Source of the DNA: Archaeoglobus sp. UBA230 | GTDB taxonomy: Archaea; Halobacteriota; Archaeoglobi; Archaeoglobales; Archaeoglobaceae | Direction: 5' to 3' | DNA length: 64,000 nt | Assembly (NCBI GenBank): GCA_002507545.1 | Contig: DAVR01000028.1 | Location: 1-64,000, forward strand | Shown: piece after piece, positions 44,202-51,507 of the stretch | Numbering within the stretch: position 1 is the first letter of the stretch | How the letters are laid out: each line of letters starts with the position of its first letter | Program-made: the position numbers and the translations under genes | Notes under the pieces: model-generated | The model's database searches: none | Told to the model about the DNA's origin: nothing | What the model saw: only the letters and a program-made list of their open reading frames with translations

Positions 44202-45140
44202 ATGGTCAGACTGGACTTTATGCGAACCTTCATAGAGGTTGTTGAGTCGGGAAGTCTGAAGAAGGCAGCGAAAAATCTTGGAATGTCTGTTAGCTCCGTT
44301 AGCTTTCAAATCAACTCAATAGAATCCTTTTACGGTGCGAAACTTCTTGAGAGGAGTACAAATGGTGTAAGGCTGACAGATGAAGGGAATATAGCCATCA
44401 AAAATATGAAATCGGTTTTGAGTAGTGTAGATGAAACAAGAAGGCTCATCTCAAACCTGAGGGGAGATAAAATAACGATAGCGTCCGGAATGGTCGGTCT
44501 GAACATCGTTCATGCGATTCAGACACTCCTGAAATCTCAGTATCCACAGCTTGAGGTGAGTATAGCTTTGAGAGGTGCTCATGAGTGTGTGAGGGGGGTT
44601 TTGAGTGGCAAATACGACTTTGCAATTGCTGGGGATTTGCTTGAAGAACATCTTGAGTTTGAGAGGTTGAACTACGATATTTTGGGTGACGATCTTCTTG
44701 TTCTGATCACCCCTCCCAACCACGAACTCGCAAGGAAGGATGAGGTAACACTGGATGACGTTACGAAATATCCGATAGTCATGCTTACCGACGATTACGG
44801 GATAACCACGAGCACAAAAAAGAATTTGATCGAGAGTGGAGTCAGGCCAGATGACCTGAACATTGCCTACACAGTCGGAGATTTCTATTCAAAAATAAAT
44901 GCTGTGAGCAGTGGGATAGGAATTGCCATTACATCCTACATAGCTGCATGCAAGGCTTGTGAGGTTGGTTTGATTAAAATGAGGAAGATAAAGGGGTTTA
45001 AAGCAGAGAGAAAGATATTTCTCGTATCCTCAAAGTTATCCTTAGAGAGCAAGAAGATGAAGGAGTATCTGAACTTCATACTGGCTAAAGGCAGACAACT
45101 CTTTGAAGATTTTGCCATGCAGTGCCGTTGTTTCGAATAG
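44202..45140 (+). CDS. LysR-type transcription regulator
   Basis: 312 residues from the ATG at 44202. wHTH at 3-65 (RLDFMRTFIEVVESGSLKKAAKNLGMSVSSVSFQINSIESFYGAKLLERSTNGVRLTDEG), then a periplasmic-binding-type effector domain (DKITIASGMVGLNIVHAI, YDFAIAG, VSSGIGIAITSYIA). TTTTCGAA sits at 44192-44199 right before the start, the same box that is doubled upstream of the next operon. Probably controls DUF169/TauE in response to a sulfur compound. Confidence 0.88.
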   Translation: MVRLDFMRTFIEVVESGSLKKAAKNLGMSVSSVSFQINSIESFYGAKLLERSTNGVRLTDEGNIAIKNMKSVLSSVDETRRLISNLRGDKITIASGMVGLNIVHAIQTLLKSQYPQLEVSIALRGAHECVRGVLSGKYDFAIAGDLLEEHLEFERLNYDILGDDLLVLITPPNHELARKDEVTLDDVTKYPIVMLTDDYGITTSTKKNLIESGVRPDDLNIAYTVGDFYSKINAVSSGIGIAITSYIAACKACEVGLIKMRKIKGFKAERKIFLVSSKLSLESKKMKEYLNFILAKGRQLFEDFAMQCRCFE

Positions 45141-45288
45141 GTTTAGATTTTCAAATTTTTTAAATACTTTTAAATCTCTTTTAACGAATTTTTTAAAAGT
45201 TGAAAAAAGTTTATCTAAATATTTTAGAAGTATTAAATTTTATTTCAAAACTAAGATTAGGTAAGCAAAAACTCCGTAATTTCAAAAT

Positions 45289-45319
45289 TTTTCGAAACAT
45301 ATTTGGAAAATTTCGAAAA
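45289..45319. promoter_or_regulatory. Candidate LysR-type operator before the DUF169/TauE operon
   Basis: TTTTCGAAA at 45289-45297 and TTTCGAAAA at 45311-45319 form a perfect nine-base inverted repeat with a 13-base spacer. It ends next to a TATA-like AACATAAGTATT, about 30 bases before the ATG at 45350. One more box lies at the regulator's own start (44192). Confidence 0.55.
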
Positions 45320-45349
45320 ACATAAGTATTCTGGAGTGCAGCGAGACCT

Positions 45350-46222
45350 ATGGAGCGGATTGAGGTGAGGGTGGATAGTGAGACTCTTCTCGACGACAGA
45401 AAGTTTGCAGAGGCAATGCTTTTGAAAAGGGACATGCAAGGCTTGAGCAAAGCGGACATGGTCTTCATTTTGAGGAATCTGTTGAAACTAAAATACTACC
45501 CAGTAGCAGTAAGATTCTTTTTCGACGAAGAAGAATTGCAGAAATTCAAGGACGAACACGAGTACCTTGTAGCCTGTAATCCCTTTACCTTTTGCCATTT
45601 CTCTGCCGAATCAAGGCAGAAGGGGGATGTGCTGCTTGGGGACAGGAGAACTTTGGGATGTAGTAACGCGAGGTATATCTTTGGCTGGAAGGATTTGGAT
45701 GAACAGGAGATTAAGAGTCACTTGAAATACGTTAGAGACAGAGAACAGGCTGAGAATTTTGTTAAAACCAAACCGAGGCTTCCTGAAGGTTTGCTTGCCT
45801 TCGCAACCGCACCTTTACACAAGGCAAAATTTGAGCCGGACTTGGTTCATATAATATGCGACGTTCTTCAGAGCTACCACCTCTACAACGACTACGCTTC
45901 TGCGATGAACATGCATCCTGTACAGCCGAACCTGATGATGAACTCAGCCGTCTGCGGGGGTGCAGTGTGGACTTACAACAGCAGGAAGATTAACGTGGTG
46001 CCAATGTGCAGCAGCAGCTACACTTCAGGAAAGACTGAGCAGGGCGAGATCAACGTATACATCCCTTGGGAGCATTTTGAGGCGATGGTGGTGAGATTGC
46101 TTGATAGAACTGCCAAATACGGTGGAGCGAGTTATCCGAGGACTGGTGAGACGTATCCGGGCTTCAATGTATGCAAACTCTGTAACTTCCTGCTCTTCAG
46201 GAAGCCTAAGGAGGATGAGTAA
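45350..46222 (+). CDS. DUF169 family protein
   Basis: 290 residues. DUF169 features: LLKLKYYPVAVRFF, CNPFTFCHFSAESRQKGDVLLGDRRTLGCSNARYIFGW and a C-terminal Cys motif FNVCKLCNFLLF. Function unknown; family members often sit near metal or sulfur genes in anaerobes. First gene of a coupled operon with TauE/SafE. Confidence 0.82.
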   Translation: MERIEVRVDSETLLDDRKFAEAMLLKRDMQGLSKADMVFILRNLLKLKYYPVAVRFFFDEEELQKFKDEHEYLVACNPFTFCHFSAESRQKGDVLLGDRRTLGCSNARYIFGWKDLDEQEIKSHLKYVRDREQAENFVKTKPRLPEGLLAFATAPLHKAKFEPDLVHIICDVLQSYHLYNDYASAMNMHPVQPNLMMNSAVCGGAVWTYNSRKINVVPMCSSSYTSGKTEQGEINVYIPWEHFEAMVVRLLDRTAKYGGASYPRTGETYPGFNVCKLCNFLLFRKPKEDE

Positions 46223-46234
46223 GGAGGTGAAAGT

Positions 46235-47257
46235 TTGTTGGATGTGGTATGGGCGGAAATTGACGGGAATGTCATAACCGTAAATGCACTGTTGGTTTTC
46301 CTGTGGTTTATCTGGGTTGGTTGGATTTTTTCCACGGTAGGAGCTTTTGGGGGTATAATGGCAGGATTCGGACACATTACGATCTTTGGAATTGGTGACT
46401 GGGCGAGCAAACTTAAAGGCACTAAGATTTCAATTGGCTCTTATACGGATGCGGGCAAGTATCTCACAGACACGATAAGGCTCGGAAACTCCGTTCAGAC
46501 GTGGTTCAATGCTGTATCATCTACTTACAACTGGTATACTCAGAAAAGACTTGTTTGGCCAGCTGGAGTAGCACTTGGCTTGGGTGCAGTCATAGGTGCG
46601 CAGGTTGGTGTATGGGGCACAGGTGGACAGGTGGCTCCCGGCGTTTACAAGGGCATCTTCGGTCTGGCAACTTATCTCATCGCTGGTTACATGTTCTATC
46701 AGCTAACTCCAAGGGCTAAAGCGGGGAAGAAGGCGGGTAGAGAAGCTGCCCAGAGATTCCAGGAGAGGGTCAAGGAGCTCAGGGAGAGTGGAAGACTGCA
46801 CGAGCTTGAGGGCATAAAGAATCTGAAGGTCGGTGTTAGTGAAACACAGTTCGAGTTCTTTGGAGAAAGCTTCAGGGTAAAGAACTTTGCCCCCTTCATC
46901 GTTGGTTTCCTCATAGGTCTCTTCTCTGCAGTTATTGGTATCGGCGGTGGTTTCCTATTCGTCCCCTTCCTGACGAGCCTTGGACTACCATTCTACGTCG
47001 TTCCCGGAGCTTCGACGCTTGCGGTGTTCTTCACGCAAACTTCAACAGTCCTCGGATGGCTCGCAAGAGGCGTCATGTATCCCATCGCGCTCATAGTGGC
47101 TGGATGGGCAGGAATCTTCATCGGAAGCTATATAGGGCCAAGAACTCAGAAATACATACCTCAAGACGCGCTATTTACTCTCTTCGGCATCCTCGCTCTC
47201 TACGTCGGTACGAGGTATGTGCTCAGCGCTTTTCTTGGAATCAAGCTCCCACCATGA
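46235..47257 (+). CDS. TauE/SafE family sulfite/sulfonate exporter
   Basis: 340 residues, TTG start with GGAGGTGA nine bases before. About eight TM helices: N-terminal GAFGGIMAGFGHITIFG, a large soluble insert (KAGREAAQRFQERVKELRESGRLHELEGIKNLKV near 160-195), then the second repeat FSAVIGIGGGFLFVPFL, VPGASTLAVFFTQTSTVLGW and GIFIGSYIGPRTQKYIP. Exports sulfur anions; apt for a sulfate reducer. Confidence 0.85.
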   Translation: MLDVVWAEIDGNVITVNALLVFLWFIWVGWIFSTVGAFGGIMAGFGHITIFGIGDWASKLKGTKISIGSYTDAGKYLTDTIRLGNSVQTWFNAVSSTYNWYTQKRLVWPAGVALGLGAVIGAQVGVWGTGGQVAPGVYKGIFGLATYLIAGYMFYQLTPRAKAGKKAGREAAQRFQERVKELRESGRLHELEGIKNLKVGVSETQFEFFGESFRVKNFAPFIVGFLIGLFSAVIGIGGGFLFVPFLTSLGLPFYVVPGASTLAVFFTQTSTVLGWLARGVMYPIALIVAGWAGIFIGSYIGPRTQKYIPQDALFTLFGILALYVGTRYVLSAFLGIKLPP

Positions 47258-47703
47258 ACCCCTATTTTTTTATTTTTGTTACACTTGGAACTCTTGTTTT
47301 GACGGAAAAAATTGAATCAGCCGTACTCAGAAGATTTTTTGGTGGGTATCTTGATGAAATTGCCAGAGCAGAAGCAGAGATTGCCGAATATCATGAGCTA
47401 TCCATGCTTGCTGCTGCCTCTGGAGATAAGGAAGCCTTTAAAGGTTTTCAGGATATGATGAGTGAAATCTACACAAAGGTCTTTTTCAGGAAGATTGCTT
47501 TCTTCACTTCCCTTTACTTCCTCCTGCTGAGCCCATACATAGCAGTCTGCGAGTTTATCGGTATTGAGAATTCAACGGCGACGATTCTAATTCTGGCTTT
47601 GAGCTACTTCTCGGTCAAACTTCTTTGTGGGATGGTCTATGACTTTTACCGCTCGTGGAAGGATGCTAAGGAGGCGAGGAAGATTGTTGGGGGCAAATTT
47701 TAA
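47254..47703 (+). CDS. Membrane protein with internal helical hairpin (EMC3/DUF106-like layout)
   Basis: 149 residues; ATG overlaps the TauE stop (ATGA). TM at about 2-16, an amphipathic coiled stretch (DEIARAEAEIAEYHELSMLAAASGDKEAFKGFQDMMSEIYTK), then two or three TM. The layout is like DUF106/EMC3 insertases, but I cannot confirm the family. Coupled to the exporter, so perhaps its accessory subunit. Confidence 0.5.
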   Translation: MNPYFFIFVTLGTLVLTEKIESAVLRRFFGGYLDEIARAEAEIAEYHELSMLAAASGDKEAFKGFQDMMSEIYTKVFFRKIAFFTSLYFLLLSPYIAVCEFIGIENSTATILILALSYFSVKLLCGMVYDFYRSWKDAKEARKIVGGKF

Positions 47704-47927
47704 TTTTTAGCTTATTAGATTCTTTCTCGCTTTTTGCGTTTTTTGTTATGTTTTAATCGCTCACACACAGCAAATCTTGATTCCAATTTTGTGACGGAGA
47801 ATATAAATCTTAATAAACGTCAAGAAAGCAGAAAAGAATTTGAAAAGCCTGAAAACGATACTCATTATTAGGCTTAGTTCAAACACATCGAAAAGTTTTT
47901 TATTCGGTAATGATAATTTAGTGTTGA

Positions 47928-48365
47928 ATGGCTAGTGTAACCCCTGCTGAGTTCGGTAATGTAATATTTCAGTTAATTCTGGCAAATCTTGAGTTAATGA
48001 GCAATACTTTCAGGCTGCTTATGAACAACTCAATTTCCGCTGTAGAGGTATGGAATGTTATATATCACGCTGCAAGTTTTGGGTATTGGGTTGCCAACTC
48101 CTTTGTGGGTGATGGTGGTGCTTTGGATGTTATGAGAGAAAACGTTTCAGCTATGAAGAATTTTACTAATATGGTTAGTTATTTGGGTGGAAATGCGGAG
48201 GTGATATTTGGTAACGAGAGTGGTGGGGAAGGAATTTCGGCTGTAATGAAGAATGTCGCGGCACTGATAGACGAGAACTTTACAATCAAGTTCTGGAGCA
48301 CATTAAAGCTTGGCATAATTGCTGTGATAAAATTGATGGGACAGATTTCTGCAGCTTTCGGGTGA
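47928..48365 (+). CDS. Tandem small paralog 1 of a novel hydrophobic/N-glycosylation-rich domain
   Basis: 145 residues. No signal peptide. Amphipathic helices at each end and the shared central motif: F-T/N run, then GGNAEVIFGNESGGEGISAVMK. N-x-S/T sequons recur (NNSIS, NVSA, NFTN, NESG, NFTI). Function unknown. Promoter TATA-like TTTTTTATTCG lies 30 bases upstream. Confidence 0.6.
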   Translation: MASVTPAEFGNVIFQLILANLELMSNTFRLLMNNSISAVEVWNVIYHAASFGYWVANSFVGDGGALDVMRENVSAMKNFTNMVSYLGGNAEVIFGNESGGEGISAVMKNVAALIDENFTIKFWSTLKLGIIAVIKLMGQISAAFG

Positions 48366-48370
48366 GGAAG

Positions 48371-48799
48371 ATGCCAATAGCGACGATAAGCGAGTTTGTC
48401 AGGATGGGGATTCTAACACCGATATCAGACATATTCGTTCTGATCTATGGGCTGACCGAACCAATCGTCTCACACCTAACACAAGACCATCCTAACTGGA
48501 TATATTCTCATTTTGCAGTGCTCTTATGGGTTACAAAGTTGCTGAGTGCTGTTGTTGGACTTACGGTAAGCAACGGAACCTTAACTGCAGCATTCAACGA
48601 CACTCTTCACACTCTTTCCACAAACTCAAACGATTTCTTTGGAAACTTCACTGGTAAAAGCGGTATGAGTTATATAGCGAAGCATGCTTACCTTGAACTG
48701 GTAAACAACAAAACTCTGGCTAATGATCTGGCTGTGAAATTTGCCAGAGCCATAAATAGCACGGTGATTTTTATAATGAAAGCATTCGAATTTTTGTGA
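48371..48799 (+). CDS. Tandem small paralog 2
   Basis: 142 residues from the ATG at 48371, with GGTGAGGAAG directly before; the GTG at 48362 overlaps the previous stop and is an alternative. Motif [37 protein letters not shown] is the family core (sequon, F, about 17 residues, G-x-x-G, Y-I-x-K). Ends in an amphipathic helix. Confidence 0.6.
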   Translation: MPIATISEFVRMGILTPISDIFVLIYGLTEPIVSHLTQDHPNWIYSHFAVLLWVTKLLSAVVGLTVSNGTLTAAFNDTLHTLSTNSNDFFGNFTGKSGMSYIAKHAYLELVNNKTLANDLAVKFARAINSTVIFIMKAFEFL

Positions 48800-48803
48800 T
48801 ACT

Positions 48804-49271
48804 ATGCCGACCGCTGCTGAGCTTGGGGATGTGGTACTTCAAGGCCTCTCAGCGTTGCTGAGGGCACTTGGAAGATACTTTATTTACCTCAAATACACTG
48901 GACATAATGAAAGTATTGTGAATGCCTCAAGAGGGTATTACCAGAGCTTCTGGGAAATCTGGTATCACATCAATGCCATGATCTCATGGTTCAGAAAACT
49001 TCTCTTCGATAGTCATGGGTTTATCTGGCAGATCAACCACAATGCCACCCTTGAGAACGAATTTGCCCAAGTTGTGGCTATAGCTGCAAACAATTCAACA
49101 AGAATGCTTGGAGAAGTATCGGGAAATTACGGCATAACTTTCATCCTGAGGGTTATGACAGAGAGAGTTTCAGACAACCCTGATTTCGTTCTGTATCTCT
49201 GGTATGCAGCGAAACATGCTGTAATCCTTGTAGCTGATGCTTTAAGAGTGTTTCCGTCTTACTTCCCGTAG
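48804..49271 (+). CDS. Tandem small paralog 3
   Basis: 155 residues. Core motif [37 protein letters not shown], preceded by an aromatic region ([19 protein letters not shown]). Starts four bases after paralog 2 and ends just before the ribosome site of paralog 4. Confidence 0.6.
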   Translation: MPTAAELGDVVLQGLSALLRALGRYFIYLKYTGHNESIVNASRGYYQSFWEIWYHINAMISWFRKLLFDSHGFIWQINHNATLENEFAQVVAIAANNSTRMLGEVSGNYGITFILRVMTERVSDNPDFVLYLWYAAKHAVILVADALRVFPSYFP

Positions 49272-49281
49272 GGTGAGGAAA

Positions 49282-49734
49282 ATGCCAATAAATGTTTCCA
49301 TATCAACCTCATACATCCTCGAATTCGTTCAGGCACTTTTCATGCTTAACGCTGAATTATTCAGAGCGATAGCAATAAATGGAACACTTGTCAACAGAGC
49401 TGCAGAGGATATATACTACATTTTCGGATTTATCAAATATTTCTCAGACGGTTTCAGAGACGTGGTTAATGTTGTGATTAATAACTCTACGATGATGCAA
49501 TACAGTGTAGGGATTTGGCAGAAAGTTGCAACGAACGCAACTTACGTTTTTGGGGATGATAGTGCTACTTGGGGGTTGGCTTACTTGTGGAGAAAGGGAT
49601 ACGAATGCATACAACCGGGGGCTTACTGTGAAAGTTATGGTCCGAGTGTTACATACTGGGGGCTGCAGTTTTTTAAGTGGCTGTTCATTGCCATGTCGAA
49701 GATCGGGCAAAACCTTTCTGTATTATATTCTTAA
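49282..49734 (+). CDS. Tandem small paralog 4
   Basis: 150 residues from the ATG at 49282 (site GGGTGAGG). Core motif NSTMMQYSVGIWQKVATNATYVFGDDSATWGLAYLWR; two cysteines follow (YECIQPGAYC), absent from the other three. Last of the set. Confidence 0.6.
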   Translation: MPINVSISTSYILEFVQALFMLNAELFRAIAINGTLVNRAAEDIYYIFGFIKYFSDGFRDVVNVVINNSTMMQYSVGIWQKVATNATYVFGDDSATWGLAYLWRKGYECIQPGAYCESYGPSVTYWGLQFFKWLFIAMSKIGQNLSVLYS

Positions 49735-49813
49735 CTTAACCTCTTTCGGGTGGCATTCTCAATGAAAAAATCGAGAAGAGAGATATATAAAAGTTTCAAA
49801 ATCAAGGGATGTT

Positions 49814-51235
49814 ATGCTCACAGGTGGTAAGTTATTAGCATCTCTTGTTCTTGTTCTGGTACTGTTACCTTCGGCAAGTGCAGGTTACTGGGCAAAATTT
49901 TACGGTGGAAGTGGATGGGAGTATTTTCACAGTGTGACAGAGTTATCAAACGGGGACATAATCATTGCTGGCAAAACGAACAGCTTTGGCGCTGGTAAAT
50001 ATGATATCTTGATTCTCAGGCTTGATGCCGAAGGAAACATCAAGTGGCAGAAAACATATGGTGGTAGAAACGATGATGAGGTTTTTTCAATTGCAGAAGC
50101 CGCTAACGGAGACATTATTGTTGCAGCCGGAACCGAGAGTTTTGGAGCTGGCGATTACGATTTCTGGATATTAAGGCTTGATGCTGATGGAAACATCAAA
50201 TGGCAGAAGACTTATGGTGGTGCTAAGCGTGACGAGGCTATGTCGTTGGTTGAGGCAGCTAATGGAGATATTATTGTTGTTGGTGCTGCATACAGTTTCG
50301 GTTCAGGTTTGGAGGACGAAGCATGGATATTAAGGCTTGATGCTGATGGAAACATCAAATGGCAGAAGACTTATGGTGGTGCTAAGCGTGACGCATTTTG
50401 TGCAGTTAGGGAAGCTTCAAATGGGGATATTATTGTTGCGGGCGTAACATGGAGCTTTGGTGCTGGGAAAGGCGATTTCTGGGTTTTAAGATTAGATGCC
50501 GAAGGAAAGATCAAGTGGCAGAAAACATATGGTGGAGCTGAATTCGAGGTAGCATGGTCGTTGGTTGAGGCAACTAATGGAGACATAATCGTTGCAGGAG
50601 TTACTTACAGCTTCGGTGAAGGTCAAAAATTCTGGGTTTTAAGATTAGATGCCGAAGGAAAGATCAAGTGGCAGAAAACATATGGTGGAGCTGAGAATGA
50701 CTGGTTGTGGGAGATGGTCGAAGCCTCAAATGGAGACATAATCGTTGCAGGAGTAACCGAGAGTTTTGGAGCTGGCGATTACGATGCTTGGATTTTAAGA
50801 TTAGATGCCGAAGGAAAGATCAAGTGGCAGAAAACATATGGTGGAGCTAAACGTGATGGGGCTCTGGCGATGGTCGAAGCCTCAAATGGAGACATAATCG
50901 TTGCAGGAGTAACCGAGAGTTTTGGAGCTGGTGACAAAAATGCATGGATTCTCAAATTGCCCTCAGACGGCTCGCTTGAGTATTTCTCACAGGATTCACA
51001 TGCCATTTTGAATGATACAAACGCTCAGTCAAACAACTCCAATGCTTCAATATTGGCTCCATCTGTTCAAGTTAACAATTCACAGGCATTGGTTGAAGAT
51101 TTAAATTTACCACTTGTGTTGATAACACCGACCGAAAAAATGCCGAGAAGAGGCAAGGGGGTACCCGGTTTCGAAGCTGTCTTTACACTTACAATAATGC
51201 TCTCAGCAGCGTATCTACTCAGAAAAACTTATTAA
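49814..51235 (+). CDS. Secreted WQKTYGG-repeat propeller protein with PGF-CTERM
   Basis: 473 residues. Signal peptide (LLASLVLVLVLLPSASA), then about seven repeats of roughly 50 residues, each NGDIIVAGVTxSFGAGDxDAWILRLDAEGKIKWQKTYGG, probably blades of a beta-propeller. A low-complexity N/S-rich linker leads to PGF plus hydrophobic helix and RKTY: PGF-CTERM for lipid anchoring. TATA (ATATATAAAAG) about 25 bases upstream. Ligand unknown. Confidence 0.75.
   Translation: MLTGGKLLASLVLVLVLLPSASAGYWAKFYGGSGWEYFHSVTELSNGDIIIAGKTNSFGAGKYDILILRLDAEGNIKWQKTYGGRNDDEVFSIAEAANGDIIVAAGTESFGAGDYDFWILRLDADGNIKWQKTYGGAKRDEAMSLVEAANGDIIVVGAAYSFGSGLEDEAWILRLDADGNIKWQKTYGGAKRDAFCAVREASNGDIIVAGVTWSFGAGKGDFWVLRLDAEGKIKWQKTYGGAEFEVAWSLVEATNGDIIVAGVTYSFGEGQKFWVLRLDAEGKIKWQKTYGGAENDWLWEMVEASNGDIIVAGVTESFGAGDYDAWILRLDAEGKIKWQKTYGGAKRDGALAMVEASNGDIIVAGVTESFGAGDKNAWILKLPSDGSLEYFSQDSHAILNDTNAQSNNSNASILAPSVQVNNSQALVEDLNLPLVLITPTEKMPRRGKGVPGFEAVFTLTIMLSAAYLLRKTY
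50486..50865 (+). repeat. Near-identical DNA repeats inside the propeller gene
   Basis: The segment coding for DAEGKIKWQKTYGGA recurs at about 50490, 50648 and 50799 with almost no base change, and 50740-50770 recurs at 50890-50920. Spacing about 150 bp equals one protein repeat, so copies can expand or contract by recombination. Confidence 0.7.
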
Positions 51236-51248
51236 TAAAAAATGTAAA

Positions 51249-51392
51249 TCAGTTGAGACCAAAAATTGCGTTCAGAAACTTTCCGAGAGGTGTCAGCAGC
51301 CAGTTCAGAAACTCGTTCAGCCAAGCTGGAATATATATCCATATTGTGTGTCCGAAGATATCGAAACTTATTGTTATCGGTCCCAAACTCAT
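51249..51392 (-). CDS. Possible 47-residue amphipathic/hydrophobic peptide
   Basis: ATG at 51392, on the minus strand in an otherwise empty 270-base gap. SLGPITISFDIFGHTIWIYIPAW then LNEFLNWLLTPLGKFLNAIFGLN, a strongly amphipathic helix. A TATA-like stretch (TAAATTTTTCG region) lies to its right. No known family. Coding is supported by the unusually regular composition only. Confidence 0.4.
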   Translation of the reverse strand: MSLGPITISFDIFGHTIWIYIPAWLNEFLNWLLTPLGKFLNAIFGLN

Positions 51393-51507
51393 GATTTATT
51401 CTTAATTTCTAAGTATTTAAATTTTTCGTCTATATACATTGACATTATAATTCTCATTACGAAGTAATCATTTTCATCATTAACATTTTGCGAAAATTTT
51501 AATAAAT

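Noticed and set aside
45140-45350. A/T-rich gap considered as a replication origin
   Set aside because: Contains only short A/T runs and the paired TTTTCGAA boxes; no ORB-type repeats and no cdc6/orc gene nearby.
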